DNA from: Sympetrum striolatum
Lineage: Eukaryota; Arthropoda; Insecta; Odonata; Libellulidae
Length of the DNA: 64,000 nucleotides
Direction: 5' to 3'
Assembly (NCBI GenBank): GCA_947579665.1
Contig: OX388346.1
Span: 86,678,615-86,742,614, forward strand
Each line of letters opens with the position of its first letter. Position 1 is the stretch's first letter. The position numbers were made by a program, and so were the translations under genes. This document shows positions 1 to 11,315 of the stretch, piece after piece. The notes below the pieces were generated by a model, which did no database searches, had not been told where the DNA came from, and was given only the letters and a program-made list of their open reading frames with translations.

Positions 1-251
1 TTGGTGCCCTCCTTATATAAAAATTGATCCACATGTATAACTCGAATAATTAAAAAATAAATTACTTTCCTACTGTTAAAATATTTTGGTTCAAATAGAT
101 ACATTATGGTTCAAGAAGGGTTTGAACCGGCTCCCGATTAGAGACACGTCAAAAAAAACAGCAGACTGTTTGCCCTCTCAATTTATGGGCGTTATTGAAT
201 TTCCAGCCCCTTGGCTTCAAATTAAACTTTTTCAATTTGCTTTTGCATATT

Positions 252-321
252 GGCTCCCACCGGGAATTGATCCCGGGACCACTTTCACCAAACGCGGTGT
301 CCACATGACTATCCGGGAGCC
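252..321 (-). repeat. tRNA-like relic
   Basis: On the minus strand this 70-nt stretch has 7-bp arms (GGCTCCC and GGGAGCC) that can pair as an acceptor stem, a T-arm-like hairpin (CCGGG, 7-nt loop, CCCGG), and a B-box-like core GGATCAATTCC. One extra base sits between T stem and acceptor, and no clean 5-bp anticodon stem with a 7-nt loop can be drawn. A functional tRNA is therefore unlikely. It is better read as a tRNA-derived repeat like the foldback elements further along. Confidence 0.35.
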
Positions 322-726
322 TTGACACGTTGATATTTTTTCTGAAGTGGTCGTTCAATATTGGTGAAAAATAAAAGGCGTGGATTAAAATTAATTACGG
401 TCAGACTATTAAAAATATATACTTAATGTACTTTGGAATTAAAAGAGATCGTTTGAAATTATTCGATCTTTCATACCCTAAAATAATTGAATCGATTTTA
501 AAATGAAAAAAGAGTCAAAGATAGATAAAAACGGACGCGGCGGCGCGCGGGTCTTTTGAATTTTTAATACACGATAATAATTGATTGAAATCAGAGGATA
601 CAAATAGTGAAAGTTTTGAAAATGAATAAATAAATAATTAATTAAGAACATATAAGTAAAAAATGAGATATACGCGTAGTACCTTATTCATGGGTTAAAA
701 TAAGAGTTACAAGCTTAGAGCCATAC
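322..726. other. AT-rich, no feature seen
   Basis: No open frame, repeat or motif that I can assign. A short CG-rich patch (acggacgcggcggcgcgcgg) at about 532-551 stands out from the AT-rich surroundings without an explanation. Confidence 0.5.
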
Positions 727-921
727 TTAGGCCCAAGTGCACCAATCTCGGTTAAGGCTTAACCGCGGTTAAAGTGTTAACTAACCGCGGTTAAGGCCAT
801 TTTCAAGTGCACCAACCTCGGTTAGCGTTAACCGGGCAGCTGACCGCGGTTAAGAATTAACCGGCCGAAATCGACCGGTTAACTTACTTAATCGGTGTAG
901 CAACAAGAGTAGTAAACAATT

Positions 922-1107
922 ATGGCGTTTTGATTTGATAGTTTTGAAGATGAACTCCTGTATTTAGAAAGCCACAATAATTTACAGCGTAGAAACCATG
1001 ACGCTAGGGTGAATCCTTTCGATAATTTAAGTGAAACTAAATTGTACGAAAGATATAGGCTGAGGAAAGTAACTTTCCCTCTTAGAAAATATTCGCCATC
1101 ACCTTGA
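922..1107 (+). pseudogene. Harbinger transposase N-terminal fragment
   Basis: The frame from the ATG at 922 reads MAF, a stop, then an acidic stretch (FDSFEDELLYLES) followed by RVNPFDNLSETKLYERYRL before a terminal stop. Harbinger/HARBI1-type transposases typically have an 'NPF.. ..E..YERYRL/F.K' block shortly before the DDE domain, so this is recognisable as that N-terminal region. One premature stop lies in codon 4 and the DDE domain is absent. It sits just inside the left inverted repeat of the element at 730-2683. The assignment is from motif memory plus the element ends, which agree. No function is expected. Confidence 0.65.
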
Positions 1108-2161
1108 ATATCCAAGCCAGAGAAACAATCCTCTTTCGCCGATGGATAAACTTAAGCTTAAGTTAAATTTTGACTACGTTGAGATTTTACGCCACAGGTG
1201 CGTTTCACATGCTGATAGGAGATTCTTTCGGAATACACCGAACTACTACTTTACATGCAATATACATATACTACTTCCACTTCGTGAATTTCTACTATAG
1301 GAGTCTCAGTAAATGATACTTATTCATTTTGTGCTGTATCTGAATTCTCCAACGCATCCTATAGACATGTTTGAATGCTATAAATGCATTTAATATTAGT
1401 AGTTTACTATACTCATGATTTATACAAGGTGTAAACTTATGTTACCTGTAACCCTACCTCTGATGAATTTGATATATGTTGTGGTAGAATGATTATATGC
1501 TACTGATCTAAATAAGTAACCAGATTTGATTAATTTTTTCATTTTATTTAGGTAACTGGTATAAAATATTATTATGCTAACCATTACTACGATAAAAAGC
1601 ATCCGAATCAAAGGGTCTTACATTAGGACCCAAAATAAATGCTACCTTTTCGTTCATTCGGTAAAATTTCATTAGTCCTAAAGTGAAATTTTACCCATTC
1701 GGTAAAAAGTGAAATTTTACCGTTCATTCTAATTCTTTTTCATTTGATGGCCCTCCTCTTATCCAGTCATATACATTTCCATCTTCTCACCTGCTATATC
1801 TTTCTTTGTCTTTCTTTTAGCATGTTTTCAATTGGCCATGTAATCTTTTAACAACACCATATAAATTCACTCATGTTATTTTAAAATTTAAGCAAGCTAA
1901 AGAAGTTATTTGGATAAGATTAAAATTAGTGAGAAAATTAAGTTATAAGAGTGTTTCAACTGCACACTATAATTGCTGTTACGAATTTAATTCTCTTTAT
2001 AATACTTGCGAATATAGAAGATTGCTAAAATAACATTGTACTAATGACTAATACTATAAATAAACATTGATAAAATTCAAAAGCATGCGAAATGAAGAGC
2101 GACAGGTAATAAGTATTTCATTGTGTACGATAAAAGTACAAGAAATATCGCTTAAACAAAT

Positions 2162-2379
2162 TTAATTGTTATTTAATTTCATATCCCCTAAATCACCAGG
2201 AAGAGAATTGAATTCTAAGACAATCTTCTGCCATGCCAACTCTTTCTCCTTCAATTATTTCCCATCTGTCTTCTTGTTCTCAATGATGTCTTTTCGTCTT
2301 ATAGCCAAATCGATCAGAAGTTCAGCTTCATATTCATTAAAATTAGGGGTTCTCTGCCTTTTTTATCGTTTACGTCCAT
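2162..2379 (-). pseudogene. Myb/SANT-like protein of Harbinger element, broken
   Basis: On the minus strand an ATG at 2379 reads MDVND, loses frame in a run of six A, then continues as TPNFNEYEAELLIDLAIRRK, followed by DIIENKKTDGK, a stop, and KEKELAWQKIVLEFNSLPGD. The pattern (F.E.E...L..L...RKDIIENKKTDG....KE.AW..I..EFN) is that of the MADF/Myb-SANT-like DNA-binding protein carried by many PIF/Harbinger transposons, where it assists transposase. One frameshift and one internal stop make it a pseudogene. It converges with the transposase remnant at the opposite end of the same element. The tail after the domain is short. Confidence 0.65.
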
Positions 2380-2764
2380 CTCTTATAGCCATTATTTACT
2401 ATTTGTTCCACAGACAAAGTGTACACACTTTAAGGTCAACTTATATCATTATTTAATACTCGTCCAAGATATCAACAACAAAGACAAATGAATTGCGATA
2501 TACGTTTAGGCGAGCACTAAGCGGTACTCAACGTATTCACAGGGACGTTAATCGGCCGTCAGCTAACCGCGGTTACGAAAACCTCGGTTACTGTTGGTGC
2601 ACTCCAAACTTAAGTTGACCGCCGTTAATATTTAACCGCGGTCAGCTAACGGTGGATTTAACCGAGATTGGTGCACTCGGGCCTTAGGCTTTTATATTTA
2701 CAGCAGCAATCCCTTGGGGAGTCCCACATAAAAGAAAAAAGCGTGTGACTTAAAAAATGTTGTG

Positions 2765-2912
2765 CGAGAAGGAAAAAAAGTGACTTGGCTGGGACTCGAA
2801 CCTAGGTCTCCTCCCCAGTAAGCGGCTAGGAAGTTTGGTGGTTAAAATACTCGTCCGGAAAGTGAGAGACCCGGGTTCGAATCCCAGTCAAGTCATAATT
2901 TTTTACTTCTCG
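2765..2912. repeat. Foldback tRNA-like element, copy 1
   Basis: Two arms of about 37 bp are inverted copies: the left begins cgagaaggaaaaaaagtgac and the right ends with the reverse complement (about three mismatches in the core 30 bp). Each arm holds a B-box-like core: GGTTCGAGTCC on minus (about 2791-2802) and GGTTCGAATCC on plus (about 2874-2884). The right half also carries a tRNA-like TGGTGGTTAAAATAC stretch ahead of its B box. The whole resembles two tRNA-derived sequences joined head to head. Related elements lie at 6478, 48627 and 59230. Confidence 0.6.
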
Positions 2913-2973
2913 TAAACACCTTTATTGTTATTGGATGCATAATTAATTTGGATTTGTTTGTCTTTAAGGATTA

Positions 2974-4343
2974 ATGGAGAGCTGCAATCGATTCATATCG
3001 ATACTGCCCAAGTGTGATGTGACTTTGCAGAGAGAAAGCAGCACCGGAAATGGAGGCGTCGCGACGGAGTTAAATTTTAAGGTAATGATAACTTTTAATT
3101 ACCCCGAATTACTCTTAATTACTGACTGTACTTCAATTTTCAGACTTTTTAAACACATAAATATTGAAATACGTCTATTCTACGATCTCAATCTTAAAAA
3201 TGCACTTGGTTCTAGTTAGTATAATGTTCCACTCGTACGTAGTAGCGGTAATTATCAACCACCTGTTCGGAGTGTAATTTTAAATACACCAGTGAATTAC
3301 AACTTGAAAGACGAAAGAATTAACTTAAGTTACAAAACATGTAATATTAAATTTATTTACCGAATATATAAATAATCGAGACAACTATTGGATCTTTCAC
3401 TAGAAATTTTCATTTTGAATCATTTAAACTCTGACATTAAACGAATGAGAGTTGAGTTCAACAATCGCTTTTGTCGTTAGGGAATTGTTTAGGCCCACGA
3501 AATTACACAAAATTCCTTATTTTGTGTCTGAATTCTCGCTCGAATTTTCTGCGCGAATACGATACTCTAAGACCAAAATAAGAATCTTTGTTCATTTTTT
3601 TTCTTTTCGTGTTCATCTCGGCTTCGTACGACCAGTATTTCTAAATTTAGTTATGCAAAAGAAAAAATGTCTGCAATCGATCAAAACGAACTCTACGTGC
3701 ATACGAGAGACGATTTGAATCTTTTTTTCGTAAGCGTTCTGAAAAATGTTTGCACATTTGGTGAAATATTGTTGCAATCTTTAAAAAATCTGATTTGGCA
3801 AGCACATGACTTTCTCCATATATAAGATGTAAATATTTATCTACGACAGTCATTTCGAACTCTATATTCCATCTAAACTTGGAAGATAAGTGATTAATTT
3901 ATATATTATTATCTTTTACGTCACAAACATTATAAATAATGTTTTTCGGGACATGCTCGATGAAAAACGATGAAATTGGCCTTTCGCCCATAGAGCACAG
4001 AGCGCCCGCAAAGTACATAATCAGCAACTTCCAGTTTATCAGTATTTCAGGAATAACTCCTAAAAAATCAATGATACAAAAATATGTTTCATACAAAAGC
4101 TATAGTGTATTACATTTTCTAAAACATTTATTTATAATAGTATATACCTAAATATCATATTTATGGAGATATTTTGAAAAACCGGAAATGAGCTTTGAAG
4201 AATGAAGCTGGACTTCCGGTTGACAGATTTACTCCAAAAACTAATCAACTCTAACGACTGTAATAAAAGTACTATATATGAAATTTGGTGTTGATCCGAA
4301 AAATAGTTTTCACGTTAGAGCGCCCACTATCACACACACACAT

Positions 4344-4374
<31 letters not shown>

Positions 4375-5097
4375 GACATCATTCCGTAAATGGTTAAAAC
4401 GTGTTCTAGGGACCCCAAAACATGTATTTCCGTTGAAATCTCGAAGTCGAATTTTTTCATGAAAACAATACTTTCTCTATACTTCGTATATGGAGGAAGT
4501 AAAAAAGTTAAAATTTGACTAGGTTTTTCCCGAGCTTTGAGTGTTTTTAGTCGAAAAACATTTAAAAGTTCGACCGAAATTTCGCGTTTTTGCTCTTTTT
4601 CGTATATTTCATGATGAATTGGATAGTTTTTATTGCATTTGGTTTAATCTCGTCGGAATCAATAATACGAGAACAAATTGTACTACGTTATTCAAACTTT
4701 GTGTAATCTTAAGCGGAACAAAAAAAGTAAGTTTTCTACTGAAATATCGCATGTTTCGTAAACATTTTGATAAAGTAGATAAATCATGTATTATCTCCAT
4801 GGATATTTTCGATAATTTTACATCCGGATTCACCCAAGTTTTGCCGTTATAATGATATTAATACTATATCGGTAGTTGAATTTATAATTACGCGATGACT
4901 TTTAATTTATAATAAAATAATGATAACTCTTAAAGACTATTCCTATTAATACTGCATCTCTTTATTTTCAGGTATCCGATACTTGGAATGATCCTCGTCT
5001 GATAAATACTCCGCTGGTTTTTCTCACCGATTGGGAAAGTGAATCTCCGAGGCAATTGAAAGTCACGACCGAGGTCACGAGACAGCTGATTATCTAA
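2974..5097 (+). CDS. Candidate two-exon gene, unrecognised
   Basis: Possible spliced reading frame: exon 1 is 2974-3081 (36 codons, MESCNRFISILPKCDV start) and exon 2 is 4972-5097 (41 codons plus TAA). The junction is plausible: exon 1 ends AAG before gtaatgat, and exon 2 follows tttattttcag, both in phase 0, giving about 77 residues. An upstream acceptor-like tract (tgtttgtctttaag) also precedes the ATG. I recognise no domain. A diverged copy of exon 1 with its own splice-like borders lies at 6662-6823, which raises interest but also allows a repeat. The intron holds two dispersed repeats. Weakly supported: short frames plus splice signals arise by chance in AT-rich DNA. Confidence 0.2.
3455..3715 (+). 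repeat. Dispersed repeat R1, copy 1
   Basis: It shares the phrases cgttagggaattgttta, aataagaatctt and aaaatgtctgcaatcgatca with copies at 17640-18005, 18630-18955, 37130-37460 and 48281-48570. It is non-coding as far as I can see, and all copies lie in the same orientation. It sits inside the putative intron of the candidate gene at 2974-5097. Confidence 0.7.
3975..4500 (+). repeat. Dispersed repeat with internal (CA)n, copy 1
   Basis: It matches 43600-44160 and the interrupted copy at 59105-59600. Shared phrases include tttatggagatattttgaaa, ccggaaatgagcttt, gtttggtgttgat-like and cacgttagagcgcccac. A CA microsatellite (about 4331-4375) lies between gcgcccac and acattccg. The 3' end carries a short hairpin (actttctctatac pairing with gtatatgga-gaaagt). 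No coding capacity is visible. Confidence 0.75.
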
Positions 5098-6470
5098 TAG
5101 TTGGTAAACAAGGATAAGGCGTGAGTTGATTTTTATATTGATGTTTTTGAAAATACGAATGGAAACATTTTATTGATAATCTCCCATTCCAATGCTTAAC
5201 ACTGAATTAGTCCCGTAAAAATATACGTAATTTGTCTCTTGGGGAAAAAATGACCACATTATTCTCTGAATTTTAAGACCTCTTTCAAGGGTAAATCATT
5301 GGATTAAATTTATCGTAGTTCATGAATGGATATTTAAAAAAATAAATGTATCGATATTTTTCCTATTAAGAATTGAACTGAAGAACTGGAACTCGGTTAA
5401 ACTGAAGGTCGCGAAACAGCTGTTTGTTTTGAAGTAACGAGGCACTTTCTTTTTACCCATTCGCGAAAGCACTTCGCCTTCGCTTTGACCTTCTTTATCA
5501 GAACTACTCTTGCTTTCAAAACATCTTTATTTCAAAACATTTACATTTGTTGAATAATCGACTCAAATTTCAAACTTTCATTTCCGACTTTTAGAAAAAA
5601 ATGTTCGAAGTAATTTAGTCTTTGATCATATTTGAACGGATGATAAGGAATTAAGAATGTGAAATTTTTTTAATCGGTCACCGATGAATGTACTTTCGCT
5701 TTGAATTACTACTTATGCATCAGCTTTACTTTCCCTACCTTTTTAAACAATCATGCATTGTCTTACGAGATATCACTATCGGTTATCCCAACGTATTTCG
5801 TGATTCAAATTCAGTGGCGAATCTAGTGTTACATACGATTACTTTACTCATAATCTACAGGAAATAGTTAACAGGAGTTTTTATCGTCATTATTGCTAGG
5901 CTGATTTTCCGTGCACATTCAGTGAAAATTGAAACACCGCTCGTGTGAAAAGATCCAGGAGCTTGAATTTTTATCGTTTCCCAAATGGTTATCAGTTCTT
6001 CCCAAGTGTATGAAATAAGATCTTAAGTTCAATATCTCTCTCATCAGAATTATGAGTATAAATTACCAAATAACTTTATAATTTAATAATGAGATGTGCT
6101 ATTTGAGGAATTTTAATTCAATTTGGAATAAAACAGTATTAAGAAAACAATTAATCAAACAGTAGTAATCTTCTTTCGTAAATGGTTGTATATTCCATCA
6201 GTTTAGAATTGTGTAAAATAATAATTCTCATTTTAAAGAATGAATTTCTGAATTGATTTTCTCTGATTCATATTTTGCGTAAAGTTTAGCAGATTCAAAA
6301 AATAACAATTAAAGGAGATATGTTTCCAAAGTAACTTATTTCCTCATTCAACAAATTAATAATTTTATCGCGTATAAACTCCTGGCTATGAAATAATATA
6401 CTTAATTCTTATTATGAAACGATCGAAATGAAGTTTGACTTAGTGAAGGAAAGCGTGCTGCTTAACCAAA
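5098..6470. other. Non-coding AT-rich tract, part of a diverged tandem duplication
   Basis: No convincing gene. The part at about 5500-5900 is homologous to about 7170-7560 (shared gacttttaga, gtaatt-agtc, aatttttttaatc, tacgagaaatcacta-like phrases), so this tract belongs to the same duplicated locus as 2750-3080 and 6450-6760. Confidence 0.5.
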
Positions 6471-6477
6471 GCGTTGT

Positions 6478-6560
6478 AGAGTAAGAAAAAAAGTGACTTG
6501 TTCAGGATTCGAACCAAGGTTTTCCAATTTCCATCCACGTGGCTCGGAGGTATATTGGAT
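6478..6560 (-). repeat. Foldback tRNA-like element, left half only
   Basis: The sequence gtaagaaaaaaagtgacttg followed by an inverted B-box-like ggattcgaacc repeats the left arm of the element at 2765-2912. The right arm is missing or too diverged to recognise. Confidence 0.5.
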
Positions 6561-6661
6561 AGAATTCTAGTAGTTAGAATACCACTATTTAGTTAAACAT
6601 AGTTTAATGATTATTTTCATTCGATGCATTATTAATTTTCATTTTCAATTTTTTTCTAAAG

Positions 6662-6823
6662 GTTTGAGGAGAGCACTAATCTATTTATATCGATATTGAC
6701 CAGGAGAACAACTCAATCAAAAGCTAAGGGCGCAGAGAACAACCATCACTGAAGATACTCATGGAAACGCCGGAATTCCAAGTTACTGAGAATAGAATCA
6801 GAATTTATGAGAGAGAATTAAAG
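6662..6823 (+). pseudogene. Diverged second copy of the candidate exon 1
   Basis: It aligns with 2970-3081 (gattaatggagagctgcaat versus gtttgaggagagcactaat, then tcgatattgacc). It is flanked by tttttttctaaag upstream and by gtaaagag downstream, both acceptable as splice sites. The ATG is replaced by TTG and the frame is broken by stops, so it does not encode the same peptide. It supports an old tandem duplication of this locus. Confidence 0.3.
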
Positions 6824-6999
6824 GTAAAGAGAATTTTCAATTACCGTGAAACACTGTACTTTGTCTAATGGATTTGAAAAATGTTTCGTAATTCTTATAT
6901 CAAATTCTGTTACATTATTTGAACATTGGCAAATTACGTCCGTGGCACTTAAATATAATCGAAATGATTTAGCTTCACTTGGTGGTACGCCATTAAAAA

Positions 7000-9200
7000 G
7001 AAAATAAAATAAATACACTTTTTGCACTACCTTCTATTTAAAAAATTACGATCTGATGGTCGATTTTTAGTAAAAACACAGTTTATAAACTGCAATGTGA
7101 TTTTATTCCTATCCTACGAAATAATTACTACATTGATACATTGATAGCTGTAGCTTATGGTTTTTGCTTTTCGTTTTCGAGAATTTACTTTGTATTGTTT
7201 TTCACGGTTCAATCTACGACTTTTAGAATAAATCGGTGAAGTAATTCAGTCGTGTGTCTTTCCGCTCGTACAATAGCTAAGAATAATGAATCTGTTATTT
7301 TTTTAATCTGTCATTAATGAGTGCTCCGTAAATTTGAATTACAACTAAGGATCGAGTTTTGTACCTTATTAAATATTCTTCCTTTGTTTTACGAGAAATC
7401 ACTAACGGCAACCATAAAGAAAAACGAGTTTTCAAATTCATTGGAGAGTCCAATGGTAGAGATAACTCTTAACTTATTAAAAATAACCCGCCGACAAAGA
7501 TGCATTTCATTTCAGTAAATCGCAGTCCGTTGTCCATTATATGCTCTGATATTAACCCTTAATTATTTCCGTGTGGTCAATATAAAGCGTATTTCCTTCG
7601 GTAACAAAGAAACCAATGAAGGTATTTCAACCAAATTTTCGTTACGTAAAGATGTTTGTATGCTCATAATCTGCGAATTTAGTTAAATTCAAGTAATAAA
7701 AACTAAGCAATATTATCAGTGTTACCAGTTTTACGAAAATGAATTTTAATCATGATCTAAATCAGATTTCAATAATTTATAAGTGCCTTTACAAAAACTA
7801 ATTAATTGATAAAATAAAAAAAATACAGAACCCATCGCCTACTGAAAAAAATTTCCAAAACATAATTTTTCGTGGATATTTTAAAGAATTTACCAAACAT
7901 TTTTAAATGCAACTGAAATTATTAAAATGCTCTTAGGGTTAAAAAGCTTTATTAAAGCTCACTAAGTAAATTAATTTTAATGTAATTCTATTATAGTAAC
8001 ACAGAATTACGCAAAAAGCGTTTGAATAATTACTTTTTAAAAGTTGGTACTCCAGTTTTGTGCAGTTTATAGGCTGGATAAAGGTTAAGAAATGTTAATT
8101 AATAACAGCTTAGTTAAAATAATATTAATACGCCAAAAATATAGAATCATAAAAAAATGCTTCCATTAAATAAAACTAATATAGGTAACACTGATAAGGA
8201 TAAAAGTCCCAATTTGAAATATAACTTACCGTTTTTTCATAGTTTGGAAACCACTTAACTGAAAGTTTCAAAACAAATTCGGAAGTTTATTTTCATGCAA
8301 TATTTTCACTAAATTAACGAACTGTTAACTAAATGAATACTCTACTACATATTTCATTAGTTTTAAACTCTTAGGTCAATTCTTAATAGTAAAAATTATA
8401 AATTTAAAAGTTACTGCAATTTTGATATCCGTTTAAACATTTTATTTTATGTATATTTGATGCTAGAATATATTGCTTAAAAATGTTTGAATTATTTTTT
8501 TAAAGAGTCATTCATGCACAACAATAAATTGAATCAATTGATTAACTATGAAAGAGGCCTTGAAAATTCAAAGAACGTTTGAGTCATTTTTACTCCACGT
8601 GAATAATTACTTAATGTTTTTGTCACCACTAACTAAGGGTCAACTCTTGGCTATCTACTTAATCTTTTGTAACGATATTTTCCCTTTAATGAAAAGACGA
8701 CGCAAGTATATAAAAAATTTCGATGTTACAGCCGTAAATTTAAGTATTTCGGCTACTGAAAGATTCAAAATCGAGGTAGACTATTAAAATGTTGACTCAT
8801 TTATATGCTGTCAGAAGGATTCGTTCTACAAAAATTATTGTTTTAAATAGCGAGTTCCACCGTCAGGAGTGACGGAGATAAAATTAAATCTATTTTCCAA
8901 AAACATAAATGATCCCGATAAGTTAAAATTTATTTTCCACGGACTTAAATGATACTTCTTAGCTGTTATATTCCCATATTTCTTTATTTGGTTGCTAGAA
9001 CATAATTTCCGTGTATTGTTAAACCAAATTAAAACAGAAATTATAGATGGTAAAAATTAATATCTAAATTTTCAATCTACTTCTGTGTATATAATGATGC
9101 AGTCTAGGTATTAATATCATTTTTTTCCTTGGAACTATGCTTATATTTACTTTTCTATTCATGAAAAATAATTCGATAGGAATTTAAAGATTCATTTCCT
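7000..9200. other. AT-rich, no assignable gene
   Basis: Only short open frames occur, for example 79 codons at 8548-8787 with no recognisable domain. The first 560 bases duplicate about 5500-5900. I see nothing else. Confidence 0.5.
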
Positions 9201-9365
9201 TAATTTTCCATCCATATGACTTCATGGTGCCCTTCAAAAAGCAGGAAAAATACTTCACGGCCCAAGCGAAAGAAGAGGGAAGAAGTTGCACAAGGTATCC
9301 AGGGGCGGGAAGGAGTGGAGGTCCTCCCCAAACCTCTAAAGCATCGCTCTACCCCGGAAGACGAA

Positions 9366-9905
9366 TCAGAAGTGAAATATATTTTTTTTTCTTCCGAGCC
9401 AAAATATATTTTCAATTATGTATATTAAAATATTTTTAAGGCCTGAATTTGCATAGTATTCTATGACCTGATTTGTATATAATATGGATTTAAAAAACTT
9501 TGCGCCCTTAGCCAAACTATTACAGAATGTATAGATTTGTTACGATGTGTCAGGCGGGGATATGAATAATTTATAGATTCTGTACCCTTACTTTGAATTA
9601 CCCATATTTGTCCTGATGTCTGATTTGGAAGAGGAATAAGAAGTGAAAAACAATATTTTTCTCCCGAGTCAAACTATATTTTCAATTATGTATATTATAC
9701 AAGTTTGAAAGGCAGGAATTTGTTTAGTGTTCCATGACTTTAAATGTTATAATATATAAAAAAATTACGCCCTTAGCCAAACACACTATTGCTGAATGTA
9801 TAGACATGTTACGATGTATAAGGCGGGGATATGTATAAATTATGAACTTTGTACCTTTACATTCAATTACCCCTATTTTACCTATTGTCTAATTAAGAAT
9901 AAAGA
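9366..9905 (+). repeat. Tandem duplication, unit about 270 bp
   Basis: Units at about 9366-9635 and 9639-9905 share ttttcaattatgtatatta, cgcccttagccaaac, gaatgtatagacatgttacg-like and aggcggggatatg. They differ by scattered substitutions and small indels, so the duplication is not recent. Confidence 0.75.
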
Positions 9906-10139
9906 AAGAATGATGGGAGATGGTTATGGTAGAGAAAGGGAAGGAAGCAATTGATTGGGAGAGGGACGGAATTCAGTGCATAGTGGGTGTTTTAGAGAAA
10001 AGGATTGTAATGGGAAGGGCAGAGGATTCGAAGTCGATGGGCCATAAAGTTGGGAATGGGTGTAAGGGTCTAGGTGAAGCAGTGGCAAGGAAATGTGGGA
10101 ATGGTCGGAATAGTGAGAGGGATAGGGTGGTTGGCTTTC

Positions 10140-10865
10140 GAGGGTGGGAAAGGAGTAGGGAGCTAAGAGGGAGAGATAGGAGCGGGTGGGGTAGAGGGTG
10201 GGATGGGAGCGGGTGGGGCATAGGGTGGGATGGGAGTGGGTGAGGTAGAGGGAGGGATGCGAGTGGATGGGGTAGAGGGAGGGATGGGAGTGGGCGGGGT
10301 AGAGGGAGGGATGGGAGTGGGCGGGGTTGAGGGAGGGATGGGAGTGGGCGGGGTTGAGGGTGGGATGGGAGTGGGCGGGGATGAGGGAGGGAAAGCATTG
10401 GGTGGGGTAGAGGGAGGTATGGGAGTAGGTGGGGTAGAGGGTGGGATGGGAGTGGGTGGGGTAGACGGTGGGATGGGAGTGGGTGAGGTGGAGGGAGGGA
10501 TGGGAGTGGGCGGGGTAGCGGGTGGGAGGGGAGCGGGTTGGTTAAAGGGTTGGGTTGGAGTGGGTGGGGTAGAGGGTGGAGTAGAGGGAGGGATGGGAGT
10601 GGATGGGGTAGAGGGAGGGATGGGAGTGGGTAAGGTAGAGGGAGGGATGGGAGTGGGCGGTGTAGATGGAGGGATGGGAGTGGGCATGGTTGAGGGTGGG
10701 ATGGGAGTGGGCGGGGTTGAGGGAGGGATGGGAGTGGGTGGGGTAGAGGGAGGATGGGAGTGGGTGGGGTAGAGGGAGGGATGGGAGTGGGTGGGGTAGA
10801 GGGAGGGATGGGAGTGGGCGGGGTAGAGGGTGGGATTGGAGTGGGCGGGGCTGAGGGTGGGAGCC
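10140..10865 (+). repeat. G-rich 27-bp minisatellite
   Basis: The array is built of about 26 units close to ggtagagggagggatgggag followed by tgggtgg. Because 27 is divisible by three, both strands stay open: plus reads repeats of GVGGVEGGM and minus reads repeats of TPPTPIPPS. These frames are a by-product of the period rather than evidence of a gene. The plus strand has dense runs of three or more G and should be able to form G-quadruplexes. Degenerate G-rich sequence extends upstream to about 9915. Confidence 0.9.
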
Positions 10866-10869
10866 TTCA

Positions 10870-11300
10870 TATTCGCTTCATAAAAGCTCGTCAAATATTC
10901 GAAATGAGACAAGAATTAGAAAAATACAAGCAAATACTTGGTCAAAGTAGTAAAAATTCTAAGTCTAAAAAACTTTAAAAAAGACAAAAGAAGAAAATAC
11001 ATTCAATAAAATCGAATGAAGAAGATACTCCATTGCCTCGATTTTAATGCATCTCATCGTTATTATTAATTTCTTTGTCCAAGTTCAATTTGCGACGATA
11101 TCATTAGCATTCACTGGTTACTAAAACAAGTAAATAATCCTCTTACTTCCACTGTACTATTAAACTGCTGAATTCGTCGAAAATGACTAAAAAGTACCAA
11201 ATATATAAAGAGACCCGATACTACAATGGATTCTTTTTTCAAAATATGTTGATTTTAATCTCAATATTTTAATTATCGATTACCTAGGTTCATTAACCTG
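10870..11300 (+). repeat. Dispersed repeat, left flank of duplicated locus
   Basis: Homologous to 47866-48280: both contain acttccactgtactattaaa, ctgaattcgtcgaaaatgac, cccgatactacaatggattc and tatgttgattttaatctcaa. In the 48-kb copy this segment runs directly into R1 sequence, whereas here a 6.4-kb block intervenes. Confidence 0.75.
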
Positions 11301-11315
11301 TTAAATAACATACTC

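Larger units (their letters stand above)
730..2683. mobile_element. PIF/Harbinger DNA transposon relic
   Basis: The element has terminal inverted repeats of about 26 bp beginning GGCCC and containing AGTGCACCAATCTCGGTT (one mismatch between ends). It is bracketed by a 3-bp TTA duplication (727-729 and 2684-2686), the target choice typical of PIF/Harbinger. The palindrome ACCGCGGT occurs five times in the subterminal zones (762, 784, 843, 2566, 2635), and the terminal motif is partly repeated at about 814-833 and, inverted, at about 2582-2602. Inside are the N-terminal part of a transposase on plus and a Myb-like protein on minus, the two-gene convergent layout of the superfamily. The transposase catalytic region is missing, so this is an internally deleted, non-autonomous copy. 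Confidence 0.85.

Noticed and set aside
2821..2896. Functional tRNA gene at the foldback elements
   Set aside because: B box and part of an A box are present, but no consistent cloverleaf with acceptor and anticodon stems can be drawn, and copies are inverted dimers.
4272..4460. Frames rich in VCVC near the CA tracts (also 43955-44173)
   Set aside because: Translation of CA dinucleotide repeats inside a dispersed repeat.
10163..10912. 249-codon proline-rich protein on minus and glycine-rich protein on plus
   Set aside because: Both come from a 27-bp minisatellite whose period keeps all frames open; there is no codon or context evidence for a gene.
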